Assembly: GCA_015494505.1 (NCBI GenBank)
Contig: WGBB01000043.1
Span: 1-10,052, forward strand
Reading direction: 5' to 3'
From: Nitratiruptor sp.
GTDB lineage: Bacteria > Campylobacterota > Campylobacteria > Campylobacterales > Nitratiruptoraceae
DNA length: 10,052 bases
Numbering within the stretch: position 1 is the first letter of the stretch; every line of letters begins with the position of its first letter. Below the pieces are notes generated by a model. It saw only the letters and a program-made list of their open reading frames with translations. It was not told the origin of the DNA and ran no database searches. The position numbers and the translations under genes are program-made. Shown piece by piece: positions 1-7,256 of this stretch.

Positions 1-305
1 GGAGTGATATCCAGCTTCGCAGGATAGGCCACTTTTTTATAAAAAAAGCGCATATAGGCTTCGGGATTCTTGGCGAAAGTGAGAATCTCTTTGTGTTTGG
101 CGGCTTTGGGGAGATAGTCGAAGTATGCAGGTGCGAGAAGCTGGAGCTTTTGGACGCGCTCGCCTCTCTCCACTTTGCGCAACGCTTCCAAAAACGCTCG
201 CTGTGCACCGCGGCTAAAGCCTGCTATCGTAAACTCGCCGAAATCGAGAAACTCACGAAAGAGCACCTTCTCGGTGCGAAATCCAAAACCGCTAAAAAAG
301 AGCAT
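1..305 (-). CDS. bioV: BioV-like pimeloyl-ACP methyl ester esterase (partial, C-terminus missing)
   Basis: Probable esterase that removes the methyl group from pimeloyl-ACP methyl ester, giving the pimeloyl-ACP used to build biotin; BioV is the Helicobacter/Campylobacterota counterpart of BioH. I translated 101 residues before the gene leaves the window. The protein opens with the short hydrophobic start MLFFSGFGF, and residues 29-33 read G-F-S-R-G, an alpha/beta-hydrolase nucleophile elbow with Ser31 as nucleophile. The Asp and His of the triad should lie in the missing part; from memory BioV is about 170 residues. The ATG at 305 overlaps the ftsH-like stop by 14 nt and has only a weak upstream A/G-rich stretch, so translation is probably coupled. 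It is the last visible gene of the minus-strand operon. The hydrolase fold is well supported; the BioV name rests on remembered family appearance and could be another small Campylobacterota hydrolase. Confidence 0.66.
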   Translation of the reverse strand, partial: MLFFSGFGFRTEKVLFREFLDFGEFTIAGFSRGAQRAFLEALRKVERGERVQKLQLLAPAYFDYLPKAAKHKEILTFAKNPEAYMRFFYKKVAYPAKLDIT

Positions 306-1974
306 CGGCTATTCTTTTGATATCCTCTTTACTCACCGCTTCGTGGGAGCGGAGATACTCGGCCACTTGCAAAAGGAGTTTTTTGTGGGAAGCCAGATAC
401 TCCGTCAGCTCCGAAACGCACTGATGCACGATGCTCATAGCGTCACTAACGTCTGCATAGAGTTTATCTCCCATACCGTAATGGAGCACCATCTCTTCGG
501 CCAGGCTCTTGGCTTTGGCGATATCCTCGGCAGCCGTGGAGAACTCCTCGTCGTAGATGAGCTTGTGTGCTACATACCCGGCAAGATGGAGTTTGATCTT
601 GGCCAGGTAGTCGCTGCGAGAGAGAATCTCTCGATCGAGCTCCTTGATACTCCCGCCCACAAGCGTCAATTTATCGAAATCTATGCCGTACCAATGGGCC
701 GCAAGTGCTTTGGCCGCTTGATAGACGCTTTGGATCTCTTTTTCCTTATCGCTAAATGCAAGCAGCTTCTTCTTGCCCCAAAGCACCTTCTCCTTCACAG
801 CTTCGAAATCCTCTAGCTCGACAATCTTTTTGCCTTTGCGCAGGGCATAGAGTGCCGCTTCGTTCACGAGGCTCGCCAGTGCCGCACCGCTAAATCCCAC
901 GGTCATCTGCGCCAATGTTTCGATATCCACGTGGTGAGGGATGCGCCGTAGATAGATGTGCAAGATTTTGGCACGCTCCTCTTTGTTGGGCAAGGAGACG
1001 AAGATGCGTCTATCGAAGCGCCCGGGTCGCAGGAGCGCTTCGTCCAGCACTTCGATCTTGTTGGTCGCACCGATGACTATAACGCCAGAGCTATCCTCGA
1101 AGCCGTCCATTTCGGTCAGCAACTGATTGAGCGTAGCTTCGCGCTCGTCGTTGCGCATACCGCCTCGCGCTTTTCCCACAGCATCGATCTCGTCTATGAA
1201 GATGATGCTAGGCGCCATCTCTTTGGCTTTTTTGAAAAGCTCGCGCACTCGCTTGGCACCCATCCCTACGTAGATCTGCACGAAGGCACTGCCGCTTTGG
1301 TAAAAAAAGGGAACACCCGCCTCGCCCGCTACGGCTTTGGCGATGAGGGTTTTGCCTACGCCCGGAGGCCCCACCAAAAGCACGCCTCTTGGCATCCGAA
1401 CACCGAAATCGCGAAACTTCTTAGGATTTTGCAAAAAGTCGATAATCTCTTCGAGCTCCTCTTTTACCTCATCGATACCCGCCACGTCATCGAAGGTGAC
1501 GTCACTTACCTGCGGAGTGATGTTTTCGCTAAATTCGTCGTGCATCTCGGCGGGAGCTATTTGGATTTGATGCTTGATAGGGATGGGCTCTTGGCGGTTT
1601 CTACGCAGATAGTAGACCACAAATCCCACGAAAAAAGCGAGGATGACAAGAGAAAAAACGTCATACCAAAGAGTATAATCCTCCTCCATCTCCACGGGCA
1701 CCTTTTTATACAGCTCTTCGATATCCACCGCCCCTTTTGGGATGAGAAACTCGTTGCCGCCGCTTTTAAGATAGATGTAGCGCTCCCCCACCTTGGCACT
1801 GTCTATGAGAGAGTTTTCCAGCATTGTTTTGTACGTAGAGTAGTCGATGGGTGCCGGGCGCTGGATTTTGAGAAAAAAGGCAGCGCCCAAAAGTGCAAAC
1901 ACAAAGAGCGATATAAGAAGAATCAGCAGTTTTTTTCTAAAGTTTCGCAAAGTTGCCCTCTTTTTTGGCTTCAT
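292..1974 (-). CDS. FtsH-like membrane AAA ATPase lacking the zinc-protease motif
   Basis: A 560-residue relative of the membrane protease FtsH, shorter than the usual 630-650. Order of parts: a basic N-terminus, a membrane segment at about 14-36, an extracytoplasmic part, a second segment at about 104-123, then the AAA module. That module is complete: Walker A GPPGVGKT at 202-209, pore motif Y-V-G at 235-237, Walker B ending D-E-I-D at 261-264, sensor Asn305, and arginine fingers Arg319 and Arg322. The C-terminal region aligns with the FtsH peptidase domain, but the zinc site is gone: where HEAGH should stand, residues 418-422 read Y-Q-A-A-K. The stretch 466-472 also loses the paired Glu of family members, although an Asp484 equivalent survives. 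It is therefore probably an ATP-driven unfoldase, chaperone or regulatory partner rather than a protease. The ATG at 1974 lies 38 nt inside mtaB and has a weak ribosome site. The substrate is unknown; calling it ftsH would mislead. Confidence 0.93.
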   Translation of the reverse strand: MKPKKRATLRNFRKKLLILLISLFVFALLGAAFFLKIQRPAPIDYSTYKTMLENSLIDSAKVGERYIYLKSGGNEFLIPKGAVDIEELYKKVPVEMEEDYTLWYDVFSLVILAFFVGFVVYYLRRNRQEPIPIKHQIQIAPAEMHDEFSENITPQVSDVTFDDVAGIDEVKEELEEIIDFLQNPKKFRDFGVRMPRGVLLVGPPGVGKTLIAKAVAGEAGVPFFYQSGSAFVQIYVGMGAKRVRELFKKAKEMAPSIIFIDEIDAVGKARGGMRNDEREATLNQLLTEMDGFEDSSGVIVIGATNKIEVLDEALLRPGRFDRRIFVSLPNKEERAKILHIYLRRIPHHVDIETLAQMTVGFSGAALASLVNEAALYALRKGKKIVELEDFEAVKEKVLWGKKKLLAFSDKEKEIQSVYQAAKALAAHWYGIDFDKLTLVGGSIKELDREILSRSDYLAKIKLHLAGYVAHKLIYDEEFSTAAEDIAKAKSLAEEMVLHYGMGDKLYADVSDAMSIVHQCVSELTEYLASHKKLLLQVAEYLRSHEAVSKEDIKRIADALF

Positions 1975-3169
1975 ACTCGTTGATAGCCACCCAGGTGCCT
2001 TCTAGGTCCAGGTCGCTTTGGACGAAGACCGGGTTGTAAAACTGGTCGTGTCCATAGTAATGCTCACCCTTTTTGCTCTCGATGAGCACTTCTAGAGGCC
2101 TTTTGTTTTGGCGAAAAGCGAGATTTTTTTCCTCTATTATACTCTTTATGATTTTATAGCGCTCCTTGGCGATATTGCCGGGCACTTCGGGACGCATAGA
2201 GGCTGCGGGTGTGCCGTCGCGCTTGGAGTAGGTAAAGAGGTGGATGTGCGTGAGGGGAAAGCGCTCGATGTTGCGTACAGCCTCGCTAAAAAGCTCCTCG
2301 GTCTCGCCGGGATGGCCTACGATAAAATCGGTGCCTAGCGCATAGCCGTGTTCGGCGATACGCATAAAGAGCTCCAAGTCGCTCGCCACGTCGTTGCGGC
2401 GATTCATAATCTCGAGCATCTTTTGGCTCGTGTGCTGCAGTGCGATGTGCAGATGCTTCGCCATCCACGGCTCGTCCAAAATCTCCATAAACTCTTCGGT
2501 TATCTGAATAGGCTCGATGGAGCCGATGCGAAGGCGGCGCACACCGCGAATGAGACTGAGGCGCTTAAGCAGTTTTGCAAGGCTCGAGCCCGTATCTTTG
2601 CCGTAGCTGCCCACATTGGTGCCTGTGAGGATAAACTCCCCGAAACCGTTGGCGGCAAGCTTTCGCACCTGCTCAACGATAAGCTCTTCGTCGTGGCTTC
2701 TGGCATTGCCCCGCACGTAGGGGATGATGCAGTAGCTGCAGCGAAAATCGCATCCTTCTTGAACTTTGATAAAAGCCCTGCTTTTGCCGATAAACTCGCC
2801 TACTATCTCCCTATCGACGCTCTCTAAATCCCCAAGCTCGAAAAAGCCTTCGCTTTTGAGCAGCTCGTTGATGCGCCCCTTTTCGCTGTGACCGAAAACT
2901 CCGGCTACTCTCTTTTGGGCAAAGAGCGACTCGCCTTTGGTAAAAGCGCCACATCCTGTAAGGTAGATTTTTTTGCCTTGGCGGTTGATTTTGTTGATGT
3001 AATTGCGTACGCTGCTATCGGCCCCGTTGGTGACGGTGCAAGAATTCACCACCACGATATCGGCATCCTGCTCGTTTTGTGTGATGGTAAAATCCCTGAG
3101 TTTGCTCATCATCACCTGGGTATCGAAAAGATTGGTCCTGCAGCCAAATGTTTTGAAATAGACTCTCAC
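1937..3169 (-). CDS. mtaB: tRNA (N6-threonylcarbamoyladenosine(37)-C2)-methylthiotransferase MtaB
   Basis: A radical-SAM enzyme that adds a methylthio group to t6A at position 37 of ANN-decoding tRNAs, giving ms2t6A; cytosolic. The 410-residue protein has the three-part methylthiotransferase plan. The N-terminal UPF0004 domain carries Cys10, Cys44 and Cys73, which bind the auxiliary [4Fe-4S] cluster. The radical-SAM core carries CDFRCSYC with Cys140, Cys144 and Cys147. A short C-terminal TRAM-like domain starts near 360. Within the family, the N-terminal sequence K-T-F-G-C-R-T-N (6-13) and overall length fit MtaB better than MiaB or RimO. The start is GTG at 3169, overlapping the mscS stop as GTGA. 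A purine-rich AGGAAGAGG just upstream, inside mscS, can serve as ribosome site. The 3' end overlaps the ftsH-like gene by 38 nt. All catalytic cysteines are present. Confidence 0.95.
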   Translation of the reverse strand: MRVYFKTFGCRTNLFDTQVMMSKLRDFTITQNEQDADIVVVNSCTVTNGADSSVRNYINKINRQGKKIYLTGCGAFTKGESLFAQKRVAGVFGHSEKGRINELLKSEGFFELGDLESVDREIVGEFIGKSRAFIKVQEGCDFRCSYCIIPYVRGNARSHDEELIVEQVRKLAANGFGEFILTGTNVGSYGKDTGSSLAKLLKRLSLIRGVRRLRIGSIEPIQITEEFMEILDEPWMAKHLHIALQHTSQKMLEIMNRRNDVASDLELFMRIAEHGYALGTDFIVGHPGETEELFSEAVRNIERFPLTHIHLFTYSKRDGTPAASMRPEVPGNIAKERYKIIKSIIEEKNLAFRQNKRPLEVLIESKKGEHYYGHDQFYNPVFVQSDLDLEGTWVAINEYEAKKEGNFAKL

Positions 3170-4758
3170 GCCTCTTCCTCGTCGCTTTTTGGAGGAGTTG
3201 TAGCACGGAAATCCTCTTTTGTCAAGAGAATCTTTTGCGCAGGATATGTAATGGTGATATCGGGCTCAGCCAAAAAGCGTTCAATCACCTCGGCACTGAT
3301 GGTGCTGCGAAGCGTGAGTGTGGCGTAGGAGTTGGTCATATACCACAGACTCACTCTAATACCGTACTCCTCGGCGAAGGTGTAGACGCGCACATCCACG
3401 TTTGTGTTTTTGAGATGGTAGGTGCTGCGCAGTTTGTTGAGCTGCTTGCGCGCGATATCGGTGTAGCCCTTGGCGTATTTGCGCGCCGTCTCCTTGGCGA
3501 TGTAGGCAGCTTTTTTGTGGTTTGAATCGAATGTGATATTGAAATTGATACTATCCCAAACGGTCTTAAGCCCCTGGTGGGTGTAGTTGGCTATGAGGTC
3601 GGTGAAGATATAGTTGTTGGGGATAAAGACCACGCGCCCAGAGCGGATGTTATGCAGATAGCTGGTCAGCGTCACATCTTCTAGAATCGTTATGCGAAGC
3701 AGGGAAATATCGATGACATCTCCCACAAACTCTTTGCCCTCTTTGGTGACCTTGATACGATCACCTACGTGTATGGAGCCTCCCAATACGATCACCATCC
3801 AGCCAAGCAGGCTCATAAACATATCTTTCATAGCGATGGCGATACCGGCCGATGCAAATCCCAGGATCGTCACGAGGTAGCTGACGTTTTCGATATATGC
3901 AAAGAGCAAGATCAAAATCACGAGAATCGCGAAGTTGAAATTGACAATCTTGTTTGCCATATAGGCACGCTGGTTATCCTGAATATAGCGGCGTATGAGC
4001 CATTTGAGAATGAGACTTAGAAGAAAGAGTCCTACGATGATAGCGGCGATTGTGGCCGCTTTTTGGCTCTGGCGCTTGATCTCTTCAGTGGTTTTGAGGA
4101 TATTTTCTTCGATTTTTCGGTTATAGACACGCAGGGTGTCTTGGGCGATATGGAGCGCATCTTCAAAATCGGCTATCTCTTGTTGGAGATTGTTAATCTT
4201 GCGGCGCAGCTCAGGGTCTTTGGTGATGCGATATTTTTGTAGATAGTGCATATATTTTTTGTGCAGAAGCTCGATGGCATTTTTAAGCTCGGCAAGCTTT
4301 TGGCGATAGTACTCTTTAGAAGAGTTGAGCTGCTTGATATAGGAAAAGGCGTTGATAATATCCACGGGATTCTTGATAGCCGGAGGACTTTCAATCGTTT
4401 TGGGTTTGAGCACTTCCAAAAAGGGGGACTCTTTATACTCTTTGAGTAGCTCCAGTTGGTTTTGGAGCGTCTCTTTTTTGGCGATGAGCTCTTTGATAGT
4501 TCCCCGTTTTTTGGAGCGCTTGGCACGCTTTATCTGATTGTCGATGGCTCGCAGCTCTTTGGAGATTTTAAAGTAGGTTTTATAGTTGTCGTAGCGCTTG
4601 ACCCAGATGTTTTTGGCTAATTCTTCGTTCACTTTTGCAATATCTGCATCGATCGCTTGCGTATCGGGTAAAGTAATGGCAGTGACGTTGCTTTCGCTCA
4701 CGTTTTGCTGCGCAAACAGCGTCAATGCCGCAAAAAGCAGCGCCAAAACTCTTAACAT
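3166..4758 (-). CDS. MscS-family mechanosensitive ion channel with long periplasmic coiled-coil domain
   Basis: A tension-gated channel of the small-conductance (MscS) family in the inner membrane, which releases solutes on osmotic downshock. The 530 residues begin with a probable signal peptide (about 1-17, hydrophobic, ending near F-A-Q-Q). A largely helical, Lys/Glu-rich region with coiled-coil character follows at about 35-230, presumably periplasmic. Membrane helices lie at about 236-256 and 272-290, and the pore helix is at about 294-328. That helix is Gly/Ala-rich (G-F-A-S-A-G-I-A-I-A) and ends in V-G-D at 331-333, the usual entry to the cytosolic beta domain. The tail is acidic (S-D-E-E-E-A). 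This size is well above E. coli MscS (286) and closer to mid-size family members. The ATG at 4758 overlaps the aroB stop by 7 nt and has AGGGAG 8 nt upstream (4767-4772). The family call is firm; conductance and physiological trigger are not deducible. Confidence 0.92.
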   Translation of the reverse strand: MLRVLALLFAALTLFAQQNVSESNVTAITLPDTQAIDADIAKVNEELAKNIWVKRYDNYKTYFKISKELRAIDNQIKRAKRSKKRGTIKELIAKKETLQNQLELLKEYKESPFLEVLKPKTIESPPAIKNPVDIINAFSYIKQLNSSKEYYRQKLAELKNAIELLHKKYMHYLQKYRITKDPELRRKINNLQQEIADFEDALHIAQDTLRVYNRKIEENILKTTEEIKRQSQKAATIAAIIVGLFLLSLILKWLIRRYIQDNQRAYMANKIVNFNFAILVILILLFAYIENVSYLVTILGFASAGIAIAMKDMFMSLLGWMVIVLGGSIHVGDRIKVTKEGKEFVGDVIDISLLRITILEDVTLTSYLHNIRSGRVVFIPNNYIFTDLIANYTHQGLKTVWDSINFNITFDSNHKKAAYIAKETARKYAKGYTDIARKQLNKLRSTYHLKNTNVDVRVYTFAEEYGIRVSLWYMTNSYATLTLRSTISAEVIERFLAEPDITITYPAQKILLTKEDFRATTPPKSDEEEA

Positions 4759-5801
4759 CTATCAAACTCCCTGAGCGTCTCGAAGATGATATCTTTTGGC
4801 ACTTCATCGGTAATAACAAAATCACCTATCCCTTTGGGAAGGACGAAGGTAATCTTGTTGCTTTGGGTCTTTTTGTCTAAAAAGAAATGCTCGTAGAAGG
4901 CTTCTCGGTTTTTCACTTCATAACAAGTAGGCAGGCCGTAGCTTTGCAAGAGCGCTTCGATGCGTGCGGCATCCTCCGGCTGCATAAGGCCCATCTTTAT
5001 AGCCATTACGTTCGCCATTACCATTCCCATAGCCACCGCTTCGCCGTGGAGGTAGCTCTTATAGCCCGTCTCGTTTTCGATAACGTGTGCGAAAGTGTGG
5101 CCGTAGTTGAGGCTAGCACGCACACCACCCTCTTTTTCATCGAGGGCGACTATACGCGCTTTAAGCTCCACGGAGCGCTTGATGGCCTCCTTGATGTTGG
5201 CTTCATTTTCGAGCCTATTTTTTTCGAGCCAAGCGAAAAACTCCCTATCAAACACCACCGCCATTTTTACTATCTCGGCCACGCCGGCAGCGAACTCACG
5301 CCCAGGCAGTGTGGAGAGAAAATGGGGGTCGATGTAGACAGCCTTTGGCTGATGAAAGGCTCCTATGAGGTTTTTGCCGTAGCGGTTGTTGATGCCGGTT
5401 TTGCCTCCCACGCTCGCATCCACTTGGCTCAACAGCGTCGTGGGTACTTGGATAAAGTCGATACCGCGCTGGAAGATTGCAGCCGCAAAGCCCGTCATAT
5501 CCCCTATCACACCGCCTCCGAAGGCGATAAGCGTCGATTTGCGATCCAAACGATGATCGAAGAGGCGATCGAGCAAGTATTGGAGCGAATCGAAAGTTTT
5601 GTAGTCCTCCCCGTCGGGCAGGGTCACCACATAGAGTTCATCCGCCTCGATTTTTGGCAAAAGATACCCTAGATGGAGTCCCGCCACTTTGGGATTGGTG
5701 ACCACTGCCGCTTTTTTGAGAGGCCCTATCTTGTGGATGGAATCGATAAAAATATCGTAGCTTCTATCATCGCTTTTTTGCAAATCGATATGAACGCGCA
5801 T
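4752..5801 (-). CDS. aroB: 3-dehydroquinate synthase
   Basis: Second enzyme of the shikimate pathway: converts DAHP to 3-dehydroquinate with NAD+ and a divalent metal (usually zinc or cobalt); cytosolic. At 349 residues it has normal family length. Key motifs are all visible: the NAD-binding GGGVIGD at 95-101, the conserved block V-P-T-T-L-L-S-Q-V-D-A-S at 119-130 followed by G-G-K-T-G, and three metal ligands Glu176 (A-E-I-V-K), His235 (N-Y-G-H-T) and His252 (H-G-E-A-V). The ATG at 5801 is supported by GGAG five nt upstream (5807-5810), and a perfect TATAAT box sits just before that. It is probably the first gene of the aroB-mscS-mtaB-ftsH-like-bioV chain, although read-through from the RCK-like gene 50 bp upstream is possible. 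The stop overlaps the mscS start by 7 nt. Confidence 0.97.
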   Translation of the reverse strand: MRVHIDLQKSDDRSYDIFIDSIHKIGPLKKAAVVTNPKVAGLHLGYLLPKIEADELYVVTLPDGEDYKTFDSLQYLLDRLFDHRLDRKSTLIAFGGGVIGDMTGFAAAIFQRGIDFIQVPTTLLSQVDASVGGKTGINNRYGKNLIGAFHQPKAVYIDPHFLSTLPGREFAAGVAEIVKMAVVFDREFFAWLEKNRLENEANIKEAIKRSVELKARIVALDEKEGGVRASLNYGHTFAHVIENETGYKSYLHGEAVAMGMVMANVMAIKMGLMQPEDAARIEALLQSYGLPTCYEVKNREAFYEHFFLDKKTQSNKITFVLPKGIGDFVITDEVPKDIIFETLREFDRC

Positions 5802-5806
5802 CCTCG

Positions 5807-5810
5807 CTCC
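5807..5810 (-). promoter_or_regulatory. aroB ribosome binding site
   Basis: The minus strand reads GGAG followed by five bases and then the ATG at 5801. It is the only good Shine-Dalgarno match near this start and supports choosing ATG 5801. Confidence 0.7.
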
Positions 5811-5825
5811 AAACTATTTTTTTCA

Positions 5826-5831
5826 ATTATA
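5826..5831 (-). promoter_or_regulatory. Probable sigma-70 -10 box for the aroB operon
   Basis: In the 50-bp gap between the RCK-like stop (5852) and aroB (5801), the minus strand carries a perfect TATAAT preceded by TTTTGCC. There is no obvious TTGACA -35 box, which is common for vegetative promoters in Campylobacterota, where the -10 element dominates. Transcription would start near 5819, giving a short leader of about 18 nt that still contains the GGAG ribosome site. It would drive aroB through bioV. Not experimentally shown. Confidence 0.55.
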
Positions 5832-5851
5832 GGCAAAAGTTGATTAGAGTT

Positions 5852-7252
5852 TTATGATATGGGGATGAATATTTGATGAAATTGAGAGAGCTTGAAAAAG
5901 AGCGCTTCCGGGTCGGTGACGAAAATATTGAGAGGATTTGCTTTGAGCACCTTTTGACTAAAAGGAAAGACCAGGAGGATATCCTTCTCATTCTCGGCGA
6001 TGTGACGGATAGGATTGCTTTTGGTTTTGAGGATTTGGAGCTCTTTAGAAAAGATATTGGAGAGGTTTTGGAAATGTTCGAGTACCTCTTTGTCCACTTC
6101 GTCATACTCAAAGAGCTTGAGCGAGAGTCCTAGCTGTACCGCCACATCGAAAACCACTGATGAAATTTTCTCATAGTTGCGCTCTGGAGCGATGATAAGA
6201 CCTTCGCTGGAGAGTTTAGCTACATTGGAATTTGCAGCGCTAAAGATAGGGATGCCAAATGTATAGAGAGTCTCGCGCAAACTTTTAGAGCGAAAACAGC
6301 GATTGTGCACGATACACAGTCCCACACGCCCTCGCTCTAAATCCATTCTCATTACATCCATGCCCTTATCGTCACGATACTCTATCATCACTTCGATGTC
6401 GTCACTATCGTAACTCTTGATGAAATCTAAAAGAGCGATATCGTTGGGATTAATGACGCGGATGAGGAGTCTTTTGTCGTTTATCTTTTGGTGCAGGTAG
6501 ATGGCAGTCAGAACCAAATGACGCACTTCATGTGCTTGGAGTGCCGCCATATCGATGAAAAGATAGCAATCGACGCCAAAGGGGAGTGGAAACTGCCCCA
6601 CTTCGCGTTTTATGGAGCGAAAGACCTCCCGAAGCACCGTCGGCTCACCTATGAGCAACAGCAGATCGTTTGGCCATATCATCGTATCCGGACTGGGAAG
6701 AATCAATCTATTGTTTCGATAAATTGCCGCTATCTTCCAGTTTCTTTGCTCGATGCTCCCCACGTGCCTGTAGACATAGGAGCTCCCGAAGGGCACCAGC
6801 ACCTCCATGATCTCCCCGAGCCCCAATCCCACGTTTTGGGCGATGACGGGGACGTTTGGCAGGTGGTCTATGACACGGTTTGCCAGGATTTCGTTGGCAT
6901 TGAGTGCGATGAAGTTTCCGTCCTCTATCTCCAAATCCCAGCGATCGAGCACCACGATAGTGACACTCGGATCGAGCTTGCGCACGTTCTCGAAGGATGC
7001 GATGGTGTCGACCTTGTTACCAAGAACTATCACCACCTCTTTATAGCGGTGCAAAAAGAGTTTGGAAAGTTTCACAAAGGATGTGGGATCGAATCGATAA
7101 AAAGAGAAGTTGTCGTTATGCTCTTGGGGTTTGATCGATTCATCCATATAGACGATATGGTAGTGGTTTTGGCTCACGTAGTTGCGCGTGATTCGATCAA
7201 TGAGATGTTTTGCTACAATACCGTCAGCTAAAATAAGTACATCGGTTCGCAC
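5852..7252 (-). CDS. RCK/TrkA-like cytosolic protein of unknown function (COG3400-type)
   Basis: 466 residues from the chosen GTG start, with no signal peptide or membrane segment. The N-terminal part (about 1-135) alternates hydrophobic strands and helices like a Rossmann RCK_N/TrkA_N domain, opening with V-L-I-L-A-D-G-I-V-A-K. However, the GxGxxG nucleotide loop is absent. Residues about 145-215 resemble a TrkA_C (RCK_C) domain. Residues about 222-466 are a further alpha/beta region I cannot assign. I recall proteins of this type annotated COG3400 next to aroB in Helicobacter and Campylobacter. A role in sensing a ligand for an ion transporter or channel is inference only. The GTG at 7252 is chosen because AAGGGG lies 4 nt upstream and the protein then begins directly at the first strand. 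ATG at 7288 (478 residues) is the alternative; it lacks a ribosome site and would overlap tgt head-on by 12 nt. The open frame continues upstream antisense to tgt, which is not coding. Confidence 0.85.
   Translation of the reverse strand: MRTDVLILADGIVAKHLIDRITRNYVSQNHYHIVYMDESIKPQEHNDNFSFYRFDPTSFVKLSKLFLHRYKEVVIVLGNKVDTIASFENVRKLDPSVTIVVLDRWDLEIEDGNFIALNANEILANRVIDHLPNVPVIAQNVGLGLGEIMEVLVPFGSSYVYRHVGSIEQRNWKIAAIYRNNRLILPSPDTMIWPNDLLLLIGEPTVLREVFRSIKREVGQFPLPFGVDCYLFIDMAALQAHEVRHLVLTAIYLHQKINDKRLLIRVINPNDIALLDFIKSYDSDDIEVMIEYRDDKGMDVMRMDLERGRVGLCIVHNRCFRSKSLRETLYTFGIPIFSAANSNVAKLSSEGLIIAPERNYEKISSVVFDVAVQLGLSLKLFEYDEVDKEVLEHFQNLSNIFSKELQILKTKSNPIRHIAENEKDILLVFPFSQKVLKANPLNIFVTDPEALFFKLSQFHQIFIPIS
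7211..7219 (+). promoter_or_regulatory. Candidate extended -10 promoter for tgt-pdxJ-pdxA
   Basis: TGCTACAAT matches the extended -10 form TGnTATAAT at all but one base and lies inside the opposite-strand RCK-like gene. A transcript would begin near 7226 and have a leader of about 50 nt before TTG 7277. No good -35 box is seen at 17 bp. It is the best plus-strand candidate I found upstream of tgt. Confidence 0.4.
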
Positions 7253-7256
7253 ACAT

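Noticed and set aside
33..47. AT-rich palindrome TTTTTTATAAAAAAA, considered as terminator or phase-variable tract
   Set aside because: It lies inside the BioV-like reading frame coding F-F-Y-K-K, has no GC stem, and the frame continues intact through it.
958..1983. Long plus-strand open frame (341 codons) opposite the ftsH-like gene, and others at 175-816 and 2348-2827
   Set aside because: They lie fully antisense to genes with clear family motifs, show no recognisable domain, and arise from codon bias in the true genes that avoids antisense stops.
4887..5672. Plus-strand open frame of 261 codons opposite aroB
   Set aside because: Antisense shadow of aroB with His/Val-rich low-information sequence and no ribosome site context of interest.
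5802..5851. Possible terminator between the RCK-like gene and aroB
   Set aside because: No GC-rich inverted repeat precedes the T-rich stretch; the A/T tracts are better explained by the promoter.
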